A stretch of DNA of 6,517 nucleotides from an uncultured bacterium (lineage in GTDB: Bacteria > Desulfobacterota > Desulfovibrionia > Desulfovibrionales > Desulfovibrionaceae). Each line of letters begins with the position of its first letter. Positions within the stretch are counted from its first letter, which is position 1. Of the stretch, positions 1 to 5,952 are shown piece by piece. The position numbers and the translations under genes were made by a program. The stretch covers positions 1-6,517 of the forward strand of contig CAJMRA010000147.1 in assembly GCA_905215675.1 (NCBI GenBank), written 5' to 3'. The notes below the pieces were generated by a model, which was given only the letters and a program-made list of their open reading frames with translations, was not told the origin of the DNA and ran no database searches.

Positions 1-61
1 CCAGCAGAGGGGGTTTCCCCTCCCCCGACATGCACACCCACAACCAACAAAGGCTCTCCAG
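1..61. other. Non-coding leader with G/C-run hairpin
   Basis: No gene is supported here. Bases 7-12 (GAGGGG) can pair with 17-22 (CCCCTC) across a GTTT loop, but no T-run follows on either strand, so it is not a convincing intrinsic terminator. An AAAGG-like ribosome binding site at 49-53 lies 8 bases before the ATG at 62. In the frame of the next gene no ATG, GTG or TTG occurs before 62, which fixes that start. The stretch resembles the reverse complement of the window's last 40 or so bases (see findings). Confidence 0.45.
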
Positions 62-1129
62 ATGGAAACAGAACGGGAAAAGGCGCGACGGGTAACGCTT
101 GCGGTGCGGATAGGCGGGCAGGAGGCCACGGGGATCATGCCGACGCTGGTGGAGTTCGGCTTTACGGACAACGCGCACGGTAAGGCGGACGAGGTGCAGA
201 TTGTGCTGCACAACCGTGACGGCGCGTGGACGGGCGCGAGCTGCCCGAAGAAGGGAACGGAGATTACGGCGACGCTGCTGTGCCATGACTGGGAGGAGAC
301 GGGGCAGACGCTTTCCCTGCCGTGCGGGCGGTTCAAGGTGGATGAAGTGGAGTTCAGCGGCCCGCCGGATAAAATCAGCATCAAGGCGGTCTCGGCCTCG
401 CTGACAAACGGACTGCGGGACACGCCGCGCACGCGCGGCTGGGAGAATACGAGCTTGCGGGCCGTAGCCGCGCAGGTGGCCGGAGAAAACGGGCTGGCCC
501 TGCATTACGAGGGCACGGCGCACCCGTTGCAGCGGCTTGATCAGCGCAATGAGAGCGATTTGACCATGATCTGCCGACTGGCGCACGAGCGGGCCATGCA
601 CTGCAAGGTGCATGACGGCAAGCTGGTGCTGTTTGATGCCGAGACGGCGGAGGGTCAGGGGGCCATGCTGTCCATCCCGCGCACGGGGAACATGTACAGC
701 CCGAAGCGGTACAGCTTCCGGGACGCTTCGGCGGGCACGCGGTACACGCACGCCGAGGTGGCCTATACGGACCCCAAAACCGGCACGACGCACACGGCCA
801 CGGCCACGGCAAAGGTGGGGGACGGGGAAGGAATCAAGGGCCTGACGCTGGATCAGCGCGTGGAGACATCGAGCGAGGCCATACGGCTGGGGCGCGCCCG
901 GCTGCACAATGCCAATGCCGGGGAACAGACGGCCAGCGTGGAGTGCATGGGCTGCCCGTACATGACGGCGGGCAGAACCATAGAGCTGCTGGACTTCGGC
1001 AAGTTTTCGGGCCGGTACTTCATCAAGACGGCAACGCACCGGGTAGCGGGCGGACAGGCATATACGACGGCGCTGGAACTGACAAAGGGCGCGCCCACCA
1101 GCGGCGGCAGCGCCTCGGATGAGGTGTAG
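62..1129 (+). CDS. D: Phage late control D / tail hub protein (gpD-like)
   Basis: This 355-residue protein resembles the P2 gpD / Mu gp44 / T4 gp27 hub family, which forms a trimeric ring linking the tail tube to the spike at the centre of the baseplate. The N-terminal part (about residues 10-115) is the beta-rich tube-like domain. The middle carries the family's typical stretch Q161-x-x-E164-S-D-L, followed by an R/L-rich helix and the strand V183-H-D-G-K-L-V-L-F191. The length is normal for the family (about 330-400). The start at 62 has an AAAGG-like ribosome binding site and is the first start codon in this frame. The stop lies 2 bases before the spike gene, matching the hub-spike pairing seen in Mu-like tails. 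Threonine codons are nearly all ACG, unlike the last gene of the window. The family call rests on motif and context recognition without a search. Confidence 0.9.
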   Translation: METEREKARRVTLAVRIGGQEATGIMPTLVEFGFTDNAHGKADEVQIVLHNRDGAWTGASCPKKGTEITATLLCHDWEETGQTLSLPCGRFKVDEVEFSGPPDKISIKAVSASLTNGLRDTPRTRGWENTSLRAVAAQVAGENGLALHYEGTAHPLQRLDQRNESDLTMICRLAHERAMHCKVHDGKLVLFDAETAEGQGAMLSIPRTGNMYSPKRYSFRDASAGTRYTHAEVAYTDPKTGTTHTATATAKVGDGEGIKGLTLDQRVETSSEAIRLGRARLHNANAGEQTASVECMGCPYMTAGRTIELLDFGKFSGRYFIKTATHRVAGGQAYTTALELTKGAPTSGGSASDEV

Positions 1130-1131
1130 CG

Positions 1132-1827
1132 ATGGCGGGTTTTGACTTTGCGGCACTGGAACGCCGGGTGGCGGCTCTGGAGTCCCGGCAGGCGGCAAGC
1201 CTGCGCTTCGGACGTGTGACGGGCGTGGACGGCGGCAAATGCCGGGTACGGCTGCGCGACGGGCAGGGCGTGGTATCGCAGCCCCTGAGTACCGTACAGC
1301 GTCGCGTGCTGAAGGATCAGGACATCTGCATGCCGGACATCGGCGAGCCTGTGGCCTGTCTGGTTTCCGGGCAGGGCTGCGAGGAGGGCGTGGTTCTGGG
1401 GGCGTACTACAATGGCCGGGAAAAGGCTCCGGGACAGCCTGCACACCATGATTACCGCCGCTATGAGGACGGTACGGAAATTTTTTACGACCGGGCGCAG
1501 CACAAGCTGATCGCGCGGGTGCGCGGCGACATCGAGGTGGAGACGGACGGCAGCGCGATCATACGGGCAAAGAAAGAGGTGCGTGCGGAATCCGATACGG
1601 AAATCGTGCTGCGTGCGCCCTCCATCACGCTGGCGGGGCTGCTGAACGTGACGGACAGGGACGGCAATCCGGGCCGGGGCGAGCTGCTGGGGGATTACCG
1701 TATCCGCCAGGGCGGCCTGAGCGTGCCCGATGCCGACGTGACCGCCGGGGCCGTTTCGGTGCGCGGCCATATCCACAAGGGCGTGAAGGCCGGGCCGGAT
1801 ACCTCCGGCACGCCTGTCGGGGGGTAG
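1132..1827 (+). CDS. V: Baseplate assembly protein / central spike (gpV-like)
   Basis: This 231-residue protein matches the gpV / Mu gp45 spike, a trimer at the tail tip that punctures the host outer membrane. A short predicted helix (residues 5-22) precedes an OB-fold region (about 24-95), which holds the family signature P68-D-I-G-E-P-V and, at about 86-93, G-V-V-L-G-A-Y-Y. Residues about 115-210 form a repetitive beta stretch expected to make the triple-stranded beta-helix. The C-terminus has H213-I-H215 followed by a Gly/Pro/Thr-rich tail. In P2 gpV and related spikes the HxH motifs of three chains bind an iron ion at the tip, so this spike is probably metal-capped. The ATG at 1132 starts 2 bases after the gpD stop, with GAGG at 1121-1124 as ribosome binding site inside the gpD end. 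Length is close to P2 gpV (about 211). Confidence 0.93.
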   Translation: MAGFDFAALERRVAALESRQAASLRFGRVTGVDGGKCRVRLRDGQGVVSQPLSTVQRRVLKDQDICMPDIGEPVACLVSGQGCEEGVVLGAYYNGREKAPGQPAHHDYRRYEDGTEIFYDRAQHKLIARVRGDIEVETDGSAIIRAKKEVRAESDTEIVLRAPSITLAGLLNVTDRDGNPGRGELLGDYRIRQGGLSVPDADVTAGAVSVRGHIHKGVKAGPDTSGTPVGG

Positions 1828-1830
1828 GCA

Positions 1831-2220
1831 ATGCAGGTCGGCAGTCTGGGAGACGTGGTTTTCGAGGTGAGCAGCGCGTGCGTCCGCACGGTTTCGGGCG
1901 TGCAGTTTTCGCGAGAAGCCCGTTACGAGGAACATCAGGTGCAGGGAGCCGCGCCGCGTCCCGAATACCTGTCTCCGGGACTGGGTACGGGCACGCTGAC
2001 CATGCTGCTGCGCCGGGAGCTGGGCGTGGACCCGCTGGCAGAGGCGGAGCGGCTGCGCCGCATGATGGATGACGGCGACGTTGCCCGGCTGGTGCTGGCC
2101 AACGTCAATCTGGGCAAATGGACCATCCGCCGGATGTCGGAGAGCTGGCAGCACATGATCCGGGGGCTGACCGGCCCGCAGGGAATATCCCTCACGGTCG
2201 AGATAACGGAGTACTTCTGA
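1831..2220 (+). CDS. U: Tail completion protein, gpU family
   Basis: This 129-residue protein resembles the phage P2 GpU family, small proteins that act at the end of the tail tube. Typical features are the opening L6-G-D-V-V-F-E-V, an R-Y-E-E-H-Q segment (31-36) followed by G-A-A-P-R-P-E-Y-L-S-P-G, the helix G65-V-D-P-L-A-E-A-E-R-L-R-R, and a strand G95-K-W-T-I before a final beta strand ending in T126-E-Y-F. It starts 3 bases after the spike stop. The only upstream purine run is GGGGGG (1819-1824), a poor ribosome binding site, so translation probably depends on coupling. The position between gpV and gpW is unusual, because in P2 the U gene sits next to T and D. The call rests on recognised family pattern and on context. 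Confidence 0.8.
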   Translation: MQVGSLGDVVFEVSSACVRTVSGVQFSREARYEEHQVQGAAPRPEYLSPGLGTGTLTMLLRRELGVDPLAEAERLRRMMDDGDVARLVLANVNLGKWTIRRMSESWQHMIRGLTGPQGISLTVEITEYF

Positions 2221-2222
2221 CG

Positions 2223-2564
2223 ATGGTGCGCGAGCTGATCATCTACCGGGACACGCCGCTGAAAATCGGGGCTACGGGCATTGAAAGCATCCTGCAAAAT
2301 CTGCGCGTCATCGTGGAAACGCTGCAATTTGAAATCCCGCTGATGCGCGGCTTTGCCCATGACGGCAGGCTGCTGGACAGCCCTACGCCGCTGGTGACGG
2401 CCCGGCTGGTGGGCGAACTGACCGACGCCATCGAAAAGTACGAGCCGCGCATTCTGGTCGAAGGCATCTGGCTGGACGAGGAGCGCCACGGGCGCGGGGC
2501 CTTCATGGACGGGCGACTGACGCCGCGCATCCGCTTTCGGCTGCGCGAGGGGGTGGAGCTGTGA
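2223..2564 (+). CDS. W: Baseplate wedge protein, gpW / T4 gp25-like
   Basis: This 113-residue protein matches the GPW/gp25 family, lysozyme-like-fold wedge proteins that link the baseplate to the first sheath ring. Family traits are visible: I20-x-x-I-L-Q-N-L-R near the N-terminus, P39-L-M-R-G-F (the family's Pro-Leu-x-Arg-x-Phe-like region), the helix L62-V-G-E-L-T-D-A-I-E-K-Y-E-P-R, where the Y-E-P-R core is diagnostic, and a final beta strand R102-I-R-F-R-L. P2 gpW is 115 residues, so the size is normal. The frame is open further upstream, but ATG 2223 is preferred: GGAG at 2208-2211 precedes it, it falls 2 bases after the gpU stop, and an earlier start would overlap gpU by over 100 bases and add 35 unrelated residues. 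Confidence 0.9.
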   Translation: MVRELIIYRDTPLKIGATGIESILQNLRVIVETLQFEIPLMRGFAHDGRLLDSPTPLVTARLVGELTDAIEKYEPRILVEGIWLDEERHGRGAFMDGRLTPRIRFRLREGVEL

Positions 2565-3667
2565 GCGAGGTCTTTTTTGCCGACGTACAGAGCGCGGACG
2601 TGGAAAACGCCGTCCTGACGGCCTACGAGCGCATTACGGGCACAACGCTCTACCCTGCGGACCCGGTGCGCCTGTTTCTGGAATCGCTGGCCTATACCAT
2701 CAGCGTCCAGAATAACGTCATCAACATGGCCGGACGCCAGAACCTGCTGGCCTACGCGCAGGGGGAACACCTTGACTACATCGGCATGATGGTGGGCACG
2801 GCGCGTCTGGGGGCGTCGCGGGCCGTGGCCATGCAGCGTTTTGCACTGGCCGGGCCGCTGGACTTTGACGTTCCCGTACCGGCGGGCACACGGGTGACGA
2901 CCTCCGACGGCGCGTCCCGCTTTGCGCTGGAAACGGGGCTGATCATCCCCGCCGGGGCGACGGAGGCCGACGGGCAGGTACGGGCGGAGCAGGAAGGCGC
3001 GGCGGCCAACGGCCTTGTGCCGGGGCAGATCGACCAGCTGGTCGATCCCGTGGCCTATGTGGCGTCCACCCGCAATATCAGCGCGTCCATGCTGGGCAGC
3101 GACGTGGAAAACGACGACCGTTACCGCTCCCGCATCCAGCTTGCGCCGGAATCCTATACCTGCGCCGGGCCCATCGGCGCGTATCGTCATCATGCCCTGC
3201 GCGTGCATCAGGATATCGCCGAGGCGGCCGTCTGGAGCCCGAAGCCCGGCCATGTGGACGTGCGCCCCGTCATGAGCGGCGGGGAACTGCCCTCGGCGGA
3301 CGTGCTGGAGGCCGTGCGCCGCGCCCTGTCCGCCGACGACGTGCGGCCGCTCACCGATACCGTGACCGTACAGGCCCCGGAGATTGTGACCTATGACGTG
3401 CGCCTGACCTGGTATCTGACGCGCACGCAGGAACCGCTGCTGGATACCGTGCGCGGGCGCGTGTCCGCGGCCGTGGAACGCTATCGCCTCTGGCAGCGCT
3501 CCATGCCGGGGCGGGACATCCTGCCCCTGCGGCTGTGTTCGCTGCTGGAGCAGGCGGGCGTCCGGCGCGTGGAACTGGCCTCGCCGGTCTATCAGCCCCT
3601 GAAGGGCTATCAGCTGGCGCGCGAGGGCGAAATTTCCGTCACCTTCGGAGGCGTTGAGGATGACTAG
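2561..3667 (+). CDS. J: Baseplate J-like wedge protein (gpJ)
   Basis: This 368-residue protein matches the baseplate J / Mu gp47 / T4 gp6 family, which dimerises to form the wedge ring that transmits fibre binding to sheath contraction. Visible family regions are an N-terminal helical part with L70/L71-D-Y-I-G, the beta segment P105-x-P-A-G-T-R-V-T-T, G155-Q-I-D-Q-L-V-D-P, the central D185-D-R-Y-R-S-R-I-Q-L-A-P-E with G203-P-I-G-A-Y-R-x-H-A-L, and the C-terminal G317-R-D-I-L-P-L-R-L with G333-V-R-R-V. It starts with GTG at 2561; the stop of gpW lies in the GTGA overlap. The ribosome binding site is the purine run GAGGGGG at 2547-2553, and no internal Met fits better. The stop lies inside the next gene's start region. 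Length is near Mu gp47 (about 360). Confidence 0.93.
   Translation: MSEVFFADVQSADVENAVLTAYERITGTTLYPADPVRLFLESLAYTISVQNNVINMAGRQNLLAYAQGEHLDYIGMMVGTARLGASRAVAMQRFALAGPLDFDVPVPAGTRVTTSDGASRFALETGLIIPAGATEADGQVRAEQEGAAANGLVPGQIDQLVDPVAYVASTRNISASMLGSDVENDDRYRSRIQLAPESYTCAGPIGAYRHHALRVHQDIAEAAVWSPKPGHVDVRPVMSGGELPSADVLEAVRRALSADDVRPLTDTVTVQAPEIVTYDVRLTWYLTRTQEPLLDTVRGRVSAAVERYRLWQRSMPGRDILPLRLCSLLEQAGVRRVELASPVYQPLKGYQLAREGEISVTFGGVEDD
3028..3047. repeat. Perfect 20-base palindrome inside gpJ
   Basis: The half-site GATCGACCAG is followed immediately by its exact reverse complement, giving a 20-base palindrome with no spacer. It encodes part of the I-D-Q-L-V-D stretch of gpJ, a region usually conserved in this family, so the palindrome may be a by-product of codon choice. 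It could also be an operator or a site for a dimeric DNA-binding protein. The sequence alone does not decide between these. Confidence 0.5.
3647..3651 (+). promoter_or_regulatory. Ribosome binding site that fixes the gpI start
   Basis: GGAGG lies 8 bases before ATG 3660 and only 2 bases before a possible TTG at 3654. The spacing supports ATG 3660 as the gpI start, giving a protein that begins MTSYLSD. The site is inside the end of gpJ, so gpI translation is probably coupled to gpJ. Confidence 0.8.
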
Positions 3668-5597
3668 CTATCTGAGTGACGGAGACTTGCGTGCGCTGCT
3701 TCCGGCGCATCTGCATGACGATCCGGCCCTTTCTGCGGCCATTGAGGTGCTGCGGCCGCATTTGCAGGCTGTGGCGCGAGCCATTCCCAATCTGCTGATC
3801 TTTGCCCGGCTGGGCGGACAGCAACCGGAAACCATGCTGCCGCCCCTGCGTCGGCTTGTGGAAGCGCGGTGCGGTCTGCGCCCGGCGGAAACAGCCCTTC
3901 TGGAACAGCTTGCATGGCAGCTGCATGTGGATTTTCGCGAGGCCGCGCGCACGGATGCCGAACTTGCCGATCTGGTGCTGCGCTCCATTGCCTGGCATCG
4001 CATCAAGGGCACGCCCGCCGGACTGCGGGCCGCGCTGGAGCTGTGCGGCTTTCCCGGCGTGCGTATCGAGGAGGACGGCTCCGGGGACTACTGGGCCGCC
4101 TATCAGCTCGGCCTGCCGGACGTGCCCGACCTCGACGCCCTGCAACGCATCGTGACCATTGCCCGCGAGATGCAGCCCGCGCGCTGCCGTCTCTGGCGCA
4201 TGTACAACGACGGCTACGACCGGCGGCCCGGCATCTGGTCGGGCGGCGCGCCCGCTCATGCCTGGAGTTGCTGCTGGTGGAGCAGCTATTCCGGCATTCC
4301 CGTACCGGGCATTCCCGGCATGGATGACGCTCACGATCTCGTGGTCAGCTTCGGTCGCCGGGACGTCCTGCACGCCGAACCCTATTTCACGGGCCGCGTG
4401 GGCTGGGGCCTGACGGAGCTGCTCTGTTTCCTCATCCCCTACATTGACAGGCCCATCTGGAGCCGCACGGCATGGAGCGACATTTTCAACCGCAAGAGCG
4501 CCTTTGTGCTGGGCGAGCTGTTCGGCACGCTGGCCGGTGATCGCATCACCTCCGGCGGCGTGTGGGATGACGAGCCGTGGAACGCCGAACCGTGGGGCGT
4601 CACGCTGGGCTGGGGACGCCGCGAACCCGCATGGCAGATGACAGGCCGCCGGTGGGCACGCTCACAGGCCGTCTTTTCGTGGCCGGAGTCCGCTCCCGCC
4701 TGCGGTCTCTGGGGCGACATCAACAGCAATTACGGCGTGCCCCTTGTGCGGCGCATTGTCCGTCCCGCCCCGCGCTGGTCCGCCTTCCGCTGGTCGGAAG
4801 ATGTCTGCCGCGTGGAGCTGCTCCGCATCCTTGAGCAGTTCCACCATGTCCGGCCCGTACAGGGCGCGGCCCTGCGCCCTGCCGTTTCCACGGGCGGCAT
4901 GGTCATGGCGGCCCTGCGCGCGCTGCCGGCTGCCTACATTGACCGCCCCGTCTGGGGCCTGAGCCGCTGGGGCGATGTCCTGCCGCGCCGTCACGGCTTT
5001 TCCGGCGTCTCGCTGCTGGGCACGCTGTCCGGCGAACGCCGGACCGCCCCCGGCAACTGGTCGGGCCTCTGGAACGGCAGGCCGTGGCGCGTCACGCTGG
5101 GCTGGGAGCGTCCCGAACCCGCATGGCAAATGCACGGCCGCCAGTGGTCACGCTCTCAGGCCGTCTATTCCTCTCCGGGGGAATCCGCTCCGGCCAGCGG
5201 TCTCTGGGGCGACATCAACAGCAACTACAGCGTGCCGACATACAGTTTTCCGGCTCCCGCCCCGCGCTGGTCCGCCTCCCGCTGGTCCGATGCCGCGCCG
5301 CCCCGGCACACCGTGCGCGTTCTCGAGCAGCGCCGCGCAACCCTGCCGCTGACCACGGCCCGCGTATGTGACGCATGGGCCACAGGCGCAAGCCCCGGCG
5401 CCACGCGCGCCACCGCCGGGCCGCGCATCCGCTGCCGGAACTGGCGCGGCCCGTGGGATGGTCAGCGCTGGAATCTCTGGCTTCTGCCCGCGCGCATATC
5501 GGGCATCCTGCTCTGGAATGAGCTGCACGACATTCTGCATACGCAGGCCAGCGGCGTCACGCGCCTGCCGGACAATCTTTTCGGGAGGGCCGCATGA
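3660..5597 (+). CDS. I: Tail protein I (gpI-like) with long Trp-rich repeat extension
   Basis: This 645-residue protein is about 3.5 times the length of P2 gpI (176). Residues about 10-182 look like a normal tail protein I domain, with L13-L-P-A-H-L at the start, the helix L81-E-Q-L-A-W-Q-L-H-V-D, I110-A-W-H-R-I-K-G-T-P-A-G-L-R-A-A-L-E-L-C-G (the family core) and the end P173-A-R-C-R-L. That domain sits in the wedge next to gpJ and near the fibre. Residues 183-645 are not recognised: 34 Trp (about 7 percent), two tandem copies of a unit at 261-399 and 426-563, and a third fragment at 594-610. Possible roles are fibre attachment, a built-in adhesin or sugar-binding surface; these are inferences. 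No signal peptide or membrane segment is evident. It overlaps gpJ by 8 bases and the next gene by 4. The frame is intact through both repeats, so this does not look like decay. Confidence 0.82.
   Translation: MTSYLSDGDLRALLPAHLHDDPALSAAIEVLRPHLQAVARAIPNLLIFARLGGQQPETMLPPLRRLVEARCGLRPAETALLEQLAWQLHVDFREAARTDAELADLVLRSIAWHRIKGTPAGLRAALELCGFPGVRIEEDGSGDYWAAYQLGLPDVPDLDALQRIVTIAREMQPARCRLWRMYNDGYDRRPGIWSGGAPAHAWSCCWWSSYSGIPVPGIPGMDDAHDLVVSFGRRDVLHAEPYFTGRVGWGLTELLCFLIPYIDRPIWSRTAWSDIFNRKSAFVLGELFGTLAGDRITSGGVWDDEPWNAEPWGVTLGWGRREPAWQMTGRRWARSQAVFSWPESAPACGLWGDINSNYGVPLVRRIVRPAPRWSAFRWSEDVCRVELLRILEQFHHVRPVQGAALRPAVSTGGMVMAALRALPAAYIDRPVWGLSRWGDVLPRRHGFSGVSLLGTLSGERRTAPGNWSGLWNGRPWRVTLGWERPEPAWQMHGRQWSRSQAVYSSPGESAPASGLWGDINSNYSVPTYSFPAPAPRWSASRWSDAAPPRHTVRVLEQRRATLPLTTARVCDAWATGASPGATRATAGPRIRCRNWRGPWDGQRWNLWLLPARISGILLWNELHDILHTQASGVTRLPDNLFGRAA
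4440..4856 (+). repeat. Trp-rich repeat, copy 1 (gpI residues 261-399)
   Basis: The unit begins YIDRPIW and ends RILEQFHHVRP. It contains W267, W272, W302, W307, W312, W318, W325, W332, W341, W351, W373 and W378. Its second half is very similar to copy 2 at both protein and base level, including G-V-T-L-G-W, E-P-A-W-Q-M, R-S-Q-A-V and G-L-W-G-D-I-N-S-N-Y. Bases 4702-4729 are identical to 5197-5224. Confidence 0.9.
4935..5348 (+). repeat. Trp-rich repeat, copy 2 (gpI residues 426-563)
   Basis: The unit begins YIDRPVW and ends RVLEQRRATLP. It is offset from copy 1 by 164-165 residues, the shift reflecting single-residue indels (for example near residue 470 and an extra Gly at 507). The first third is more diverged (LPRRHGFSG against FNRKSAFVL) than the Trp-rich core. 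A linker of 26 residues (400-425) separates the copies. Confidence 0.9.
5439..5489 (+). repeat. Partial third copy of the Trp-rich core
   Basis: gpI residues 594-610 follow the pattern N-W-x-G-x-W-x-G-x-x-W, as do residues 466-476 of copy 2 (N-W-S-G-L-W-N-G-R-P-W). The match is short and may be a degenerate or truncated third unit. The preceding 30 residues do not align clearly. Confidence 0.5.
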
Positions 5598-5890
5598 GCG
5601 ACATGGATCAGACCGTGGACACGCAGCAGCTCGCCCGTGACATCGCCCTGCTGCATGCCTTTGTGCATGGGGCCGAAAACGCCGCCGTATCTCTCGGCGG
5701 CGTGGATACGCCCACCCTGCGCGAGCTGGTGGCCTCCGTTCAGCGCGGCACGGCGCACCTGCTGGCACAGGCCGAGGCCTTCGAGGCCCGCGTGTCCCGC
5801 CTTGAAGCATTACTTGAAGGCATCGGCATCGAAGTGGCGGACGGCGCGCAGACCTCCACCATACAGGTCCTCGGCGGCCTTGCCAAATAG
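5594..5890 (+). CDS. Small protein of unknown function between gpI and the fibre gene
   Basis: This is a 98-residue soluble protein. GGAGG at 5584-5588 precedes ATG 5594, and the ATGA overlap with the gpI stop indicates coupling; the second ATG (5603) is farther from the ribosome binding site. Residues 10-27 (T-Q-Q-L-A-R-D-I-A-L-L-H-A-F-V-H-G-A) then G35/G36-V-D-T-P-T-L-R-E-L-V-A-S-V resemble the N-terminal segment of some phage tail fibres, where a Leu-His-x-x-Val-His-Gly stretch precedes a Thr-Leu-x-x-Leu helix. Residues about 50-76 form a likely coiled coil (V49, L56, L57, F63, V67, L70, L73, L74). It may be an adaptor connecting gpI or the baseplate to a fibre, or a detached fibre N-terminus. 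This is inference from position and a loose resemblance; no family is named with confidence. Confidence 0.8.
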   Translation: MSDMDQTVDTQQLARDIALLHAFVHGAENAAVSLGGVDTPTLRELVASVQRGTAHLLAQAEAFEARVSRLEALLEGIGIEVADGAQTSTIQVLGGLAK

Positions 5891-5952
5891 AAGCATAACC
5901 GCCGTCCGGCCCTCTCTCCGGGCGGCTCAACCCATAACCGGAGGAAACTCTC
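5891..5952 (+). other. Intergenic hairpin flanked by an 8-base direct repeat
   Basis: Bases 5901-5909 (GCCGTCCGG) pair with 5918-5926 (CCGGGCGGC) across an 8-base pyrimidine loop, with one G-T wobble. No T-run follows, so it is a poor intrinsic terminator; it could be an mRNA-stabilising or attenuating structure. CATAACCG occurs at 5894-5901 and again at 5933-5940, on either side of the hairpin. The ribosome binding site GGAGG (5940-5944) for the next gene begins at the end of the second repeat. This is the only gap of more than 3 bases between genes after base 61. Confidence 0.55.

Noticed and set aside
853..2154. Long open frame on the minus strand (433 codons)
   Set aside because: It lies antisense to the recognised gpD, gpV and gpU genes, has a His/Arg/Ala/Pro-rich composition typical of GC-rich shadow frames, and shows no family motif.
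2118..2222. Upstream extension of the gpW frame
   Set aside because: It would overlap gpU by over 100 bases and add residues that match nothing in the family; ATG 2223 has a better-placed ribosome binding site.
2243..3253. Minus-strand open frame (336 codons)
   Set aside because: Antisense to gpW and gpJ, which have clear family signatures; low-complexity Arg/Gly/Ala composition and no motif.
3654..3659. TTG start for gpI
   Set aside because: Only 2 bases from GGAGG; the ATG at 3660 has ideal spacing.
4440..5489. Diversity-generating retroelement variable region
   Set aside because: The repeated segments are two coding copies in one gene with scattered changes, not a template/variable pair with adenine-specific substitutions, and no reverse transcriptase is in the window.
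3660..5597. gpI as a frameshifted or merged pair of genes
   Set aside because: The frame stays open throughout, there is no internal start with a strong ribosome binding site at the domain border, and the repeats keep the same frame.
5901..5926. Intrinsic terminator between the 98-residue gene and the fibre-like gene
   Set aside because: The stem is good but is followed by TCAACC rather than a T-run, and the ribosome binding site of the next gene follows closely.
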